Shown piece after piece: positions 1-11,023 of a stretch of 64,000 bases of DNA. Source of the stretch: Saccharomycopsis fibuligera x Saccharomycopsis cf. fibuligera (taxonomy: Eukaryota > Ascomycota > Saccharomycetes > Ascoideales > Saccharomycopsidaceae); the NCBI GenBank assembly GCA_001936135.1, contig CP012813.1, forward strand, positions 1,984,001 to 2,048,000, written 5' to 3'. Every line of letters begins with the position of its first letter. The first letter of the stretch is position 1. Position numbers and translations under genes: made by a program. The notes below the pieces were generated by a model. It worked only from the letters and a program-made list of their open reading frames with translations. It was not told where the DNA came from and made no database searches.

Positions 1-223
1 GAGACCATAACCATGTCTATAGCGGCTGCTGCTGCTGCTGCTGATTCTGTTATTGCTACCGCCATGATGATGATAATACTTCAACCTCGATGCAAAGTTT
101 TTCCTATTCGTAGCAAAGTCAACCACGTAGTCGCTCTCACTCAAAGATCGGTCAATGATTGACTGCAAAGTGGGCACAAAGTATCCACCTTGTCCGTCGC
201 CAACACCAGCATCATCATATACG

Positions 224-282
<59 letters not shown>

Positions 283-459
283 GCTGGCGCTATGGCCCAC
301 CGCGCCATTTATGCCATTGTAGTTATCAATGCTTCCGCCAGTCTCTATAAGACCGTCATTGCTTGTGTTTTGAGTAGCTACTTGGGGTTGAGACTGCCAC
401 TGAAAGTTTAACAAGTCAAGAAGCGGCACGGACTCAAACTGACTAGTGAATTTTTCCAT
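1..459 (-). CDS. Asn-rich protein, N-terminal 153 residues (runs off left edge)
   Basis: The reading frame starts with ATG at 459-457 and stays open to position 1, so only the first 153 codons are here. The N-terminus (MEKFTSQFESVPLLDLLNF) is followed by a Gln/Asn/Gly-rich stretch and a run of 20 asparagines encoded by pure AAC repeats at about 222-281. A charged segment and a short serine run near the edge come next. I recognise no domain. Long polyAsn tracts in CTG-clade yeasts are common in transcription and RNA-binding regulators, but that is only a hint. The frame is supported by the in-phase repeat and the absence of stops. The function is unknown. Confidence 0.7.
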
Positions 460-999
460 TTGACTGGTTGTTTACTCTGTCTCTCTTTTTGTTTGCTCAG
501 TGGCACGGCATTGTAATTATTACTATTATAATAGCCAATAATAGTTTGATAGTGATACCCAATCGAATTAGAAACTATGATGTTTGGATAGCCAATGCTA
601 TCGGCGGTTATTTGTTGGTTCCACTTGCTTTAAAACCTTGAAGAGGCATGTTTGTCTTTTTGAGATTTCCTTGGAAATGGATGGCGATGGGCAGCCTGCA
701 TGAAGCTACAGATTCGCGAGCGGGGGCCCCCCATTTCAAAGAGAATTCTCAACATTATATAATCTACCGCTTGTAAGATATATACGGACAGATGCACCGT
801 GCCATTTTACATAGATGCAGGGCGAGAGGAGAGTATATTAAAGAATGTAATACTGATACTATTTTTAAGCAAAGGTAAACAAAGATGCGTGACTGTGCCA
901 GGGAGATACAGCAGTAGGTAATGAGCAAAAGGTGAAAATGAAAAATGAGTAAACTAACAGAAACGTATATGGGGTAGAGCGGAAAGCCAGCAAAATGAC
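460..999. other. Intergenic, upstream of the Asn-rich gene
   Basis: No open frame of note. It should carry the promoter of the leftward Asn-rich gene and the 3' end of the leftward gene at 1000-1409. There is a G/C patch at about 719-734 in otherwise AT-rich DNA. Confidence 0.6.
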
Positions 1000-1409
1000 C
1001 TATTTCTTCACTGCATCATTCCATTTCTTGATTGTTTCTTCGTCATGTTCAAACTGTGGATCATAAGAGTAAGCATTCGAAAGCTTATAAGAGACAAAAG
1101 TACCAGCTAATAAGACACCGGCAAAGATGGCATTATTGGTTTTGAAGTTTTTTGGAGTGAACCACCAGCCACCAGTAGGGGTCCAGATGTGCTAGAGGGG
1201 GAGGGTTAGTATGTGCTGAGAGACACAGTCAACATATTGCGCTTGATGACGGCTGAATTGTATGCTGTGTTTGGGTGTTGAGAGATGTTGAGGAAATACA
1301 TACTTTTGGGTAAGGGTAGTGACCACCAGACTAGAAAAAAAAAAGGTTGTTAGTATTTTGGCTCACTTGACACGAAAATCGATAAGATAGCAAAGATCTG
1401 ACGTACCAT
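1000..1409 (-). CDS. Probable mitochondrial complex I accessory subunit, 73 aa, three exons
   Basis: Spliced model on the minus strand: exon 1 is just the start codon (1409-1407), exon 2 is 1330-1304 (nine codons) and exon 3 is 1191-1000, ending in TAG. Intron 1 has donor GTACGT, branch TACTAAC and acceptor CTAG. Intron 2 has donor GTATGT, branch TACTAAC and acceptor CTAG. The joined frame gives 73 residues: MSGGHYPYPK, then HIWTPTGGWW, one hydrophobic helix at about residues 32-46, and a charged tail ending DAVKK. The GGHYPYPK...TPTGGWW...NT pattern resembles, from memory, small single-helix accessory subunits of fungal NADH:ubiquinone oxidoreductase (NUUM-like). That assignment is tentative; the gene model is much firmer. 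Splitting a short mitochondrial gene this way is typical of CTG-clade yeasts. Confidence 0.75.
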
Positions 1410-1947
1410 TATTGATTGCGAGATATAGGTTTTCTGCTTGGAGAGATAGCTGGACTGGTTGTTCGTGGAGAAAAGTATCAATAGTGTGTTTTCCCTTTCT
1501 ATTATTCTCTTTGTTTAGCGATTGTTGATTGCAATTGAAAAACTCTTTATTGGCCGTTGTGTGGCTGGGCGCTGCGGGCACCTCAGAAGCACGTGAATGT
1601 CACGATATTGATACTATAGACACAGCACGTATAATCCTTACACCAATTGCATTAAACACCCAAACACCACATACAAACTACAGCAAAAACATAAAAAGCC
1701 TCTCGGCAATAGTTGAACAGGCATCAACAGCGCCATGGGCAAACATCCCATTAAAAAGACAAAAAAAGAAAAAAACAAACCCAAAAGTGATGTATAAAAA
1801 AAAAAAAAAAAAAAAGAGAATAGAATAGAATAGAAATAATAACCGCTATTGTACAAACAAATCTAAATTACATTCTTCCGGCCTTGTCTACTTGCAAAAA
1901 TCCATTAGCATTTGCCGTCGTTGGCGTTTGCGTGTGGCGGCACGCGC
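1410..1947. other. Intergenic between the small spliced gene and KRE9
   Basis: Holds the promoter of the leftward small spliced gene and the 3' flank of KRE9. A long A tract lies at about 1798-1814. Short frames on both strands here are low-complexity and not credible. Confidence 0.55.
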
Positions 1948-2805
1948 TCAGTGGAAATGGCCATACTGACTGAAGGGCATTAGAGTAGGCTGGACCACCT
2001 TCTTTGTAGCTGGGTACCAGCTGCCGACATACGCTGGATCCAAAGCAGGCGACGCGTAGTTCAAGGCGCTTTCCCTGGTATACGACCAGCCAGGAGTATT
2101 TGTGCTCAAGCAGTCCAACGAAGTACGGTAAGCAGAGTAGTAAGTGACCGCGCTGGTAGGATACTGGCGTTTCCATGATTTGGCGGTAATGGTGGTGCCT
2201 GGCTGCATTTGCATTGGCGCGTACTTGATGAGTCCTGTTTGCAAAGTGTATGGCACGGTGTAGGACTTGGAGTGGTCCAACGGGAGCGTAAGCGCGGCGG
2301 CAGCGGTCTCTGCGTTGTTGCCCGCGGGGTCCTTGACTGGCAATGGCGATGCGTCTGAAAGAGAACCGCTGGGCTTTTTGGAGCCCGTCATTCCCTTGAG
2401 GGCAAAGCGGTTGGTGTAGTGGATGGTGTTGCCAGTGCCATATACCGCGTATACCTGGATGAAGTAGACCCCCGAAGCCCCAGCGCTGGCGTCAATGTCC
2501 AAAGTTATGGACTTTTTGTCGCCGCTGCTGGTGCCGCCGCCCTCCAAGTCAGCCGCAGTGAGCCCCTTCTTGATGGTCAGGAACGCGACGATGTTGGAGG
2601 AGGGACCTGCGCAGAGGACGAAAGTGACGCTGTTCAACTTGTCGAGCGACGGAGTGTCGCCGTCGTCTGTCCAAGCCACCTTGACAGAGGCTTTGCCGTT
2701 GGACACGGAGTAGGACTGGCCCTTGCTGGGCAGCGAGAGCTTGAAGTCGGCGCTGCCAACCCAAGCCAAGCATAGGAGAAGGAGAGTGTGAAACAATAAT
2801 AGCAT
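1948..2805 (-). CDS. KRE9: Kre9/Knh1 family cell-wall beta-1,6-glucan assembly protein
   Basis: 285 residues, close to the 268-276 of the yeast family. A cleavable signal peptide covers about residues 1-18 (Leu-rich, ending VGSA). Family landmarks follow: PSLDKLNSVTFVLCAGPSSN, a YFIQVYA...TIHYTNRF segment, the very characteristic YAPMQMQPGTT, and SAVTYYS before a Tyr-rich C-terminus. In Saccharomyces, Kre9 is a secreted O-glycosylated protein needed for beta-1,6-glucan. Codon 25 is CTG at the place where Saccharomyces Kre9 has serine (SPS), which fits CTG read as Ser. GC content is clearly higher than in neighbouring genes. It is divergent from the PAS kinase gene across 1.2 kb. Confidence 0.93.
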   Translation of the reverse strand: MLLLFHTLLLLCLAWVGSADFKLSLPSKGQSYSVSNGKASVKVAWTDDGDTPSLDKLNSVTFVLCAGPSSNIVAFLTIKKGLTAADLEGGGTSSGDKKSITLDIDASAGASGVYFIQVYAVYGTGNTIHYTNRFALKGMTGSKKPSGSLSDASPLPVKDPAGNNAETAAAALTLPLDHSKSYTVPYTLQTGLIKYAPMQMQPGTTITAKSWKRQYPTSAVTYYSAYRTSLDCLSTNTPGWSYTRESALNYASPALDPAYVGSWYPATKKVVQPTLMPFSQYGHFH

Positions 2806-4015
2806 CTTCTTGGTAGTGTGCTTGCTGTGCTAAAAAAAGAAAAAGAAAAAGAGAAATAACTAGCGAGTGAGATAATTGTGAACGTACTGTGGGCACAAAG
2901 ATAGAGAGTAAGCAAATATTTTCACTTTTGTTTCATTTTCATTATCATTATCATTTTCTGCCTGCCTGCCACTCCGGGTTTTTTCATGGTTGGGGTTTTT
3001 TCCTTTTGGTGACTTTCTGAGATTTTCCTTCTGATAGCGAGCGGTGCTTGTTTATGTTATTAAGAGTAACGTAACGGTGTGCACATACACACACACACAC
3101 TCTCTCTCTCTTTCTCCACCGCTGTGTTTTTACACCACCAGCCCGGTATATGCGTGTTTACTGTCATTGCAGTTGCAGCAGCTGTCACTGCAATAGAAAC
3201 TTTTTATTGTTTGCTCGGGGGGATTAGCGCCCCCGGTTACTCCCGGTGACACCCCGGCTGCACCCTGGTTATATGCACACTACTGCGCTACGACGCGCTG
3301 CTCATTAGACTGAGCTCGAGGCGCTCCTGGGGGCATCGACATGCATATAAAAATTACATAAGCGCTGTGTCATATTCCCGATGATCACATAATCCAACAT
3401 CACGTGATCGTTCATCTGACCCGCTCCCGGTAGCAGATTCCCGCGGTGCCCGTTTATCTGCCTCCCGATGTTCATCTCCCGATGTTCATCTCCCGATGTT
3501 TTCTGAAAATCAAAATCAGAATCAAAAATAAAAACAAAAATAGAAATAAAAATAAAACAAGTGAATGAGTGAGCGAGCGAGCGTGCGAGCGATTGATTAA
3601 TTGACTGATTGATTGAACGGATGTTAAATGAATGATAGAAATACAACAGAAAAATACGGAATACAAAGGAAAACTAATCCTTTTGCAACGGCCTCTCTCT
3701 CTCTCTGTCTCTCTCTCTCTCTCCAGCAGTACCATCCAAGTTCTTTCCCGGTCCTTCCTCTCTGCTCCTTCACTGTTCGCTGCCCTAGTTTATATCGCCC
3801 TGCCGCTTCTTTTCAATTCTTTTATTTTTTTTATTTTATTTTTTTTTTTTTTCTCATCACATCACATCACATCACATCACAACAAACAAATAAACAACCT
3901 AGAATCGCTACAATCAGCAATTACGATTATACCGAAAGATAATACAAATAGTACTATCACATCACATCTCGTCTCATCACATCTCTCCCCATCCTTTCCC
4001 TAAACATCTCCTTAT
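2806..4015. other. Divergent promoter region KRE9 / PSK
   Basis: 1.2 kb without a supported gene. It holds AC and CT microsatellites (about 3090-3115 and 3692-3725), a 14-bp tandem repeat at 3462-3502, GAGC/GATT repeats at about 3564-3615, a T-rich block at about 3820-3852 and a CATCA repeat (about 3855-3880). Two ORFs here are translations of these simple repeats. Confidence 0.6.
3462..3502. repeat. 14-bp tandem repeat, about 2.8 copies
   Basis: The unit CCCGATGTTCATCT recurs without change in the KRE9/PSK divergent promoter. Confidence 0.85.
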
Positions 4016-7000
4016 ATGAGCCCGTCCAGCCCCACCTTCAACAGCTCTGCCCCCAATACCTCCCAGCAGCCCAATCCTCCTCAACACAACCTCAACTATG
4101 CTCATATATCATTGCCACTGAAACCTTCCATCAGGAGAACTTATTCGGAAAACCCTTCGGCTGCTAGTATCCGCACTACCACCACCAACTCATCCTCCAG
4201 CAATCGCCCGCTTTCTCCATCAAAGTTCTATTTCGATGACGACAGCAGCGATGAAGATCATCCAATGAACAACAGCATTGCTTCTCCCATTGTATTCGAC
4301 CGTGTTGGTCCTAAAAAGCTTCTCAATGCATTGCCCACTTACAACTCTTCCTCTGTTTCGTCTTCGTCATCCAATTTGTTTCGCTCTTCAAACGAAATCC
4401 TCAATTTCCCTACAGAATCTACTAATGCTTACTCTTATGCTCATTTATCTCCAAACTCCCTAGCATTGCGACTTAACGTTCTCAAAAGATCCTTGGAAAT
4501 CCTTATTGATAGACCTGAACTCATCACTTCGCTAAACTCATTTTCTGAAGACGCATTAACAAACAGCGGGTTGTCTCCCCCTCATACCCCAATTAATAAT
4601 ACAATCGCGTTGTTCAATCCAAAGTCCAGAACCGATCAAAGCCAACTGCAAAGCAGAAAATCAAGTGGGCAAAAACTGCGAACCAGCAGCCAGAGCAACA
4701 GCAAAAGTAATAATACAAGCAACAACCAGGACGATCAGCCGAATACGCACCGCACGGTAAACGCTTTTAAGGATTCTCCTCCTCATTCTCAGAAAAATGA
4801 AGGTCAAATCAAAATCGAAACCAACGCCTCCAGCGCCGCTTTGGCAGCATTCTTTAGAACTTCAAATCAAGTGAAACGCTTAGCCAGCAAACGTTCAACT
4901 TCATTACAAACCCCATTCTTGATGAATAATAACAGAATCAGCAACAATGATATGACTTACCTTAACCAAATTGTCAACTCCATCAATGGATCCTCCTCCT
5001 CCTCCTTGGCTTCAACTTCAAATCCTCTCATTGCTGACCAAGAAAAAAAGGAAAAAGAGAATGAAGAACTGGCGGTATATGAAGCAATCAGAGACAAGCT
5101 TAGGTCAATGATCAGAATGCTTGATGATCCTAACTTCAATTTATCCACCCATACATCTTTTGCTAATCCCCCGATTGCCTTCCTGTCCTCACCATCTCCG
5201 TCGCATTTGCCTTCATCAACTTCGCTGTCTGATCTGGTGCTGCGGCAACAATTTGCCGGAGATTCCGATGAAATTGCTTTGAATTTACACAACTTGTCCC
5301 TTTCCAATGTTAATGATGAATCCAAGGAGAAAATGTTGCAGCGAAAATTGTTGTATGCGTTAGCTACCCCTTTCTATGAATCCATTTCTACAAATAATAT
5401 TGTCAATTTGAATAGAGACATCTCATCGGCCGCATTGAATCAGTTCAATAATAGCAATCCTCATTTGCCTCTTGATAGATCAACTAGACAAGGACTTGGC
5501 TTGGCAGACAAGAGAAATGGAAATGACCGAACCGCGGAGCGCGGTAATAACGGCGCCGCTTTCACCGACCATAGAGCTCCATTGAAAAAATTCAATTCTT
5601 TTGATGATTCAGTAATCAAAAGTTCACAAACTACTTCAAGACCATTCCACTTATTATCCACATCAAAGAACATGACCCCGCAAGCAATTTTCACCTGTGA
5701 AATAGATCAACCATGGAACTTACGCGCAGCTAATGATTTATCCACTCTTATATTTGGCCTAAAGAATCAATCCATCAATATAAAAGATTTGAAACTAATG
5801 GATTTGATTGCCGATAATTCGAGAGATTTTGTTGAAAAAAAATTAATCAAACGGCTTGGATTAGTGCAGAGTCCCGGGTTGAACAACAACAACAATGCAA
5901 ACCATTACAATAAAGATATTTTGTTTGCTGGAGAAATTGTAGCTATTCAACATCAAACAAATAATCAAATTCATTGGTGTTCTCTTTGGGGTAAAAGGAA
6001 AAATGACTTGATTATTTTGATGTTTGATAAGATTCCCTGTATTGCTGTTGATTTGACAATTACTAATGAAAAGGACAGTGGTTCTTGGAATATTGACTCG
6101 TTCAATGAAGTCACCGGTAGACTTTTAACTGGGTCTGGATTCTTTAAAGACAACCTGGCCAATGGCAATACCACTGCCAACTTGGCCCAGATATCAAAAT
6201 CAATCAATCGCAAATTGTTGAAAAATAGTGAGGCTACACTTGAACAAAAATTGGCAGAAATTAATGAGACTAGATACTTTACTTTGAATATTAAAAATAG
6301 AAACTTGCCGTGTGCGGTGCTTGCTGAACCAGAAGAACAAGAACAATACCAATATGACCCCAAACAGGCCATGACTTTGAAAGTCCATACTTTGCCTTAC
6401 ATTGCAGGGATTTTCATAATTTCCGCATCTAGCTACAATATTTTATCCTACAATAGATCAATTCTGAAAAATTTGTTTGGTTACGGCGACCTTATCAACC
6501 AAAGCATTAACAAAGTCATCCCAAACTTTACCAAGTTTATTGAATTTGCCTCCTCTACTAAAAAACTTGCCAATTTTTTGCAAGATGTCGTCACTAAGCT
6601 GACCCCCGAACGGTTTAGAGAAAATCCGGGAAAATATTTGCTTCCAGGTTTGGTGCTTCCTGAACACTTTTTCCGCAAGATTCAAGCCAAGTTCCAAGCA
6701 CATCGCATAATAGAAGCCAGAAGAAATACCAAGTATGACTTAACTGACGCGTTCAGTGGTAAATCAGAAGAAGAGATCGAAGAAGAGTTGTTTTTAAGTT
6801 CGAAGGGTATTTATGGTAAGCATAGTGACGGTTCAAGTTTGACGGTTGACGTACAGTTGAGAGTGTCTTCCATTGATACATTGGTGCTTTGGGTCACTTA
6901 TACGAATAGCATCTATGGACCACAAACTGTTGGAGAAATTCCTAAAAGAAGCAGCAGTGCCAAAAAAGTCAAGTTTACCAATGGGGAAGAGCCGCTAGCT

Positions 7001-8632
7001 GATCAATCTGAAAAAGATTCCATTGCATCATCATTGAGCCGGGAAAGCAGCATCAGAACCAAAAAATCATCCAACAATTCAAATACTTCTGAGTTGAACG
7101 ATTTTGAAATTGAGTTAAACTCCAAAGCTAGCTCTTCGTCATTAGCATCATCGGCCAAATACTTGCAATCATCAAGTCATAGTAATCCAGTTTCTTTACG
7201 GAGATCAAACTCCTTGCTTAGTGATTTAAGCGATGCTACGACAGCGACAACTAGTGGAAGTAAGACTCCAATCCGGAAAAGAAGAGCAAGTATAACTGAA
7301 GATGATGTTGACACAAGACATCCACATGCAAATTCTCATTCGCACTCACCAATCAACTCAAATAGTGATTTTGAAACTGGTACAGAAGTTTCTACTCCTC
7401 CTACTACTGCAAACATTAATGATATTAAGTCTATTGATAGTTATTTGCATGGTGCTCATAAGCAGGAGCCACAGCAGGAACAAGATCAAGGGCAACAGCA
7501 CAGTGCTTCTGCTTCTGCTTCTGCTTTTGCTTCTTCTTCATTGCAGCAACAGTTGCAACAAAAACAAGTAGAAAATTCCAATGACAAACCAAAGCTTGGC
7601 TTGGATATACTCCCATCCATTACCACTACCACAACCACAAATTTGACCTCAACTGGCATTGGCGATGCCGCTGACCGTGACCCTGATTCACCATTAGACC
7701 CCAACGAAACCTCATTCAATCGCCGTAATATCCACTCAGAAATTGAACTTGAACAAATTGAAGAGCGCGTATTCGCTGACTGGAAAACCAAATGCAAGAA
7801 ATTTCCAACTAATGTTGGCGCATTACGCCGCAAGAAGTCTATCAAGGAATTCAAGATTGTCAAAGAAATGGGTCAGGGAGCATACGGTAAGGTTTTGCTA
7901 GTAGCTCATCACGAAGATCCAAACTATGAAATTGTATTGAAGTGCATCTTTAAAGAACGAATTCTTGTGGATACGTGGTCCAGGGACAGAAAACTCGGCA
8001 CCATTCCTTCAGAGATTCAAGTGATGTCATTCTTGAATCAGTTCCATCACCCAAATATCCTCCGGTTGCTTGATTTCTTTGAGGATGATGAATGCTATTA
8101 TGTTGAGATCCCAATTCATGGTAACCCGCCAGCAATTGATTTGTTTGATTTCATCGAGATCAAAAAATCCCTAACTGAGTTAGAAATCCGTTACATTTTC
8201 AGACAAATTGTCTCCAGCATCGCGCATCTCCACAAGCATGGGCTTGTTCATCGTGACATTAAGGATGAGAACGTCATTATTGACGAACACTCCGCCGTCA
8301 AGCTTATTGATTTCGGGTCTGCTGCGTATGTTCGCAATGGGCCATTTGACGTGTTTGTCGGCACCATGGAGTATGCGCCACCAGAAGTGCTTAATGGGGT
8401 TCCTTACAACGGGATGCCGCAAGATGTGTGGTCCTTGGGGATTTTGTTGTATACTATTGTCTACAAGGAAAACCCGTTCTATAATATTGATGATATTATG
8501 GAGGGGGAGTTGAAGGTTCCTTATATTTTAAGCCCTGGGTGTATTAATTTGATAACGAAAATTTTGCAAAGGGATATTGAAAAGAGACCAACGATTGATG
8601 AGATTTACAATGATCCGTGGTTACAGATTTAG
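4016..8632 (+). CDS. PSK1: PAS-domain serine/threonine kinase (Psk1/Psk2 family)
   Basis: 1538 residues, longer than the roughly 1100-1350 of Saccharomyces Psk1/Psk2. The N-terminal 550 residues are Ser/Asn-rich and probably disordered. A PAS sensor region lies at about 553-685, followed by a second conserved block to about 990 and a Ser/Gln-rich linker. The C-terminal kinase domain (about 1278-1538) is intact: glycine loop GQGAYG 1286-1291, ATP lysine K1309, HRDIKDEN with H1412/D1414, DFG 1432-1434 and GTMEYAPPE from G1449. In yeast these kinases steer carbon between storage glucan and UDP-glucose for cell-wall glucan, which may make its divergence from KRE9 more than chance; that link is inference. 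Psk1 and Psk2 cannot be told apart here. Confidence 0.95.
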   Translation: MSPSSPTFNSSAPNTSQQPNPPQHNLNYAHISLPLKPSIRRTYSENPSAASIRTTTTNSSSSNRPLSPSKFYFDDDSSDEDHPMNNSIASPIVFDRVGPKKLLNALPTYNSSSVSSSSSNLFRSSNEILNFPTESTNAYSYAHLSPNSLALRLNVLKRSLEILIDRPELITSLNSFSEDALTNSGLSPPHTPINNTIALFNPKSRTDQSQLQSRKSSGQKLRTSSQSNSKSNNTSNNQDDQPNTHRTVNAFKDSPPHSQKNEGQIKIETNASSAALAAFFRTSNQVKRLASKRSTSLQTPFLMNNNRISNNDMTYLNQIVNSINGSSSSSLASTSNPLIADQEKKEKENEELAVYEAIRDKLRSMIRMLDDPNFNLSTHTSFANPPIAFLSSPSPSHLPSSTSLSDLVLRQQFAGDSDEIALNLHNLSLSNVNDESKEKMLQRKLLYALATPFYESISTNNIVNLNRDISSAALNQFNNSNPHLPLDRSTRQGLGLADKRNGNDRTAERGNNGAAFTDHRAPLKKFNSFDDSVIKSSQTTSRPFHLLSTSKNMTPQAIFTCEIDQPWNLRAANDLSTLIFGLKNQSINIKDLKLMDLIADNSRDFVEKKLIKRLGLVQSPGLNNNNNANHYNKDILFAGEIVAIQHQTNNQIHWCSLWGKRKNDLIILMFDKIPCIAVDLTITNEKDSGSWNIDSFNEVTGRLLTGSGFFKDNLANGNTTANLAQISKSINRKLLKNSEATLEQKLAEINETRYFTLNIKNRNLPCAVLAEPEEQEQYQYDPKQAMTLKVHTLPYIAGIFIISASSYNILSYNRSILKNLFGYGDLINQSINKVIPNFTKFIEFASSTKKLANFLQDVVTKLTPERFRENPGKYLLPGLVLPEHFFRKIQAKFQAHRIIEARRNTKYDLTDAFSGKSEEEIEEELFLSSKGIYGKHSDGSSLTVDVQLRVSSIDTLVLWVTYTNSIYGPQTVGEIPKRSSSAKKVKFTNGEEPLADQSEKDSIASSLSRESSIRTKKSSNNSNTSELNDFEIELNSKASSSSLASSAKYLQSSSHSNPVSLRRSNSLLSDLSDATTATTSGSKTPIRKRRASITEDDVDTRHPHANSHSHSPINSNSDFETGTEVSTPPTTANINDIKSIDSYLHGAHKQEPQQEQDQGQQHSASASASAFASSSLQQQLQQKQVENSNDKPKLGLDILPSITTTTTTNLTSTGIGDAADRDPDSPLDPNETSFNRRNIHSEIELEQIEERVFADWKTKCKKFPTNVGALRRKKSIKEFKIVKEMGQGAYGKVLLVAHHEDPNYEIVLKCIFKERILVDTWSRDRKLGTIPSEIQVMSFLNQFHHPNILRLLDFFEDDECYYVEIPIHGNPPAIDLFDFIEIKKSLTELEIRYIFRQIVSSIAHLHKHGLVHRDIKDENVIIDEHSAVKLIDFGSAAYVRNGPFDVFVGTMEYAPPEVLNGVPYNGMPQDVWSLGILLYTIVYKENPFYNIDDIMEGELKVPYILSPGCINLITKILQRDIEKRPTIDEIYNDPWLQI

Positions 8633-8792
8633 ACTTGATTTGAATCAACTAAAGAAAAGGTTTTTTTACTTTTTTTTTTTTTTTTTTAAAAAAAGCAAAA
8701 CGAAACAAAAACTGTTTAACGATAAAGTGAAGTGTACAATTAATGCTCAACAACAAAAACAACAGCAACCACCCTAATGAAGATGAAAAAAT

Positions 8793-8793
<1 letters not shown>

Positions 8794-8824
<31 letters not shown>
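8794..8824. repeat. T31 homopolymer
   Basis: Uninterrupted T run shortly after the PSK stop codon. Confidence 0.95.
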
Positions 8825-8825
<1 letters not shown>

Positions 8826-9103
8826 TCTCAATTGATTATGTTTTTGTTCTATTTTATTCTATAACTTTTTGTGTTATTCTATTATGTTTTTGTTCCTGAT
8901 TTTATTTTGGCATATAAACTTTTCCATTACTACAATCACTATTTACTATCATTATTATTACTATCGTTACTTCTTCCCACTTCTTGCGTTTTTTTGCTAT
9001 GCTATGCTGCGCCATGATATATGTTTCTATTAATTTCTTTACTCGTTTGTTTATTTGTCTAATGATGATGTTACTTATTAATGGTTTGTTCTTACCTTGC
9101 TTG

Positions 9104-9104
<1 letters not shown>

Positions 9105-9136
<32 letters not shown>
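9105..9136. repeat. (TA)n microsatellite
   Basis: About 16 TA units in the RIB4 upstream region. Confidence 0.95.
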
Positions 9137-9139
<3 letters not shown>

Positions 9140-9471
9140 TAATTTCATAATTATCAAATTGTCTTTTTGCTTTATTATTTTTGTTTGGAGGAGACCAAAA
9201 GGGCGCATAATAGATTTCATAATCTAAAAAGCAGCTGTAGCTACTTTATTGTACAACGTACGAAACTACCAACTTATACCAAAATTACCTCAAATTACTG
9301 TTTCTATGTGCACCAGCAGCCGGTTATGAGTGCGCGGCCTTACCCTTGCCAAGAAGCAGTTTTTCGCCGGCGGAATCTAGCGCATCACTCATCACTAATC
9401 AATAGTCAATAATACCATCGCATCCATCCAACACATCTCCATTATTAATAATTATTAAGCAGCTGGTTTGA

Positions 9472-10080
<609 letters not shown>

Positions 10081-10398
10081 GTGATGTTGCTATTACAGTT
10101 ACAATTACGATTGAAATCACTGTTTTCATACTATATATACCATTACTATTATAATCAAAGAATATTGTGTTTTATATTACCTGGTCTGGTGGTGAGGTTG
10201 TATTGTAGCTTACTTATTGCAGCAGTGAATTTTAGAGATTACCCGTCTCAGCTTCCAGCGTAAGTTGTTTTTCCAGTTGCACCCACTCGACTCCATTTGA
10301 AATGGAGTACACAGCAGCAATACTCAATTGGTAAAGATTGATTGTATTGATAGTTATAGTATTAGACTGCCAGTCATTGCACACACTAAAGTAAATCA
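10081..10398. other. Intergenic RIB4 / RSC7
   Basis: 318 bp with no supported gene. It holds the RIB4 3' end and the RSC7 promoter. The long leftward frame spanning 10232-10693 overlaps the RSC7 first exon and intron and is not credible. Confidence 0.55.
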
Positions 10399-10986
10399 TG
10401 AGAAGACTGCTTAGAAGAAGTACACGTTTGGAGCACGACGAAGACATCGCCAGGCCACTCCGGTCCAGTATGTACAAACAGACCAAAACACTGCTTTTTC
10501 CCATTTTCCCTTTTTCTTGACGCGTACAGTACACGAAGAATTCAAAACAAAACACCTCAAGGCAGAACAGAATGAGCAAGAAGATAGCACAGATTATGGG
10601 AGCGCATTCTGTAAATACAGCTGCCAATATCGATTTCCATATAGTGCCGGTCGATGAAATGGGAAAAAATTTCTTAGAAAAAATAATATTCATGACTCAA
10701 CAGGATACTAACATACCACTTTAGCCAGACGATCAACTAGAGTATCCTCTCCTCGGCCATCTGAAGAGGATGATACAAGCCAAGATCACAAAAGACGCCG
10801 AAAATCTGTATCAAAAAAACACGTTAAAAGCGAATACGAAGAAGACGAAGACGAAGACGAAGAACAAACGACAGCGGACGCAGACACCACCACAGCTGTA
10901 GCTGATCAAGAAGAGGGAGACGAAAAAGCGGCACCTGAAGAAGAGCCACAGGAAGAAGATGAGGATGAAGAAGATGAGGTAGAGGA

Positions 10987-11023
<37 letters not shown>

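Noticed and set aside
159-411. Poly-Cys and poly-Val frames
   Set aside because: Other-frame translations of the AAC/GTT repeat that encodes polyAsn on the minus strand.
3305-4003. Several 85-125-codon frames on both strands upstream of PSK
   Set aside because: They are translations of CT, GATT, CATCA and T-rich simple repeats; no conserved features.
10232-10693. 153-codon leftward frame
   Set aside because: Overlaps the RSC7 first exon and intron; no recognisable domain and not protein-like in composition.
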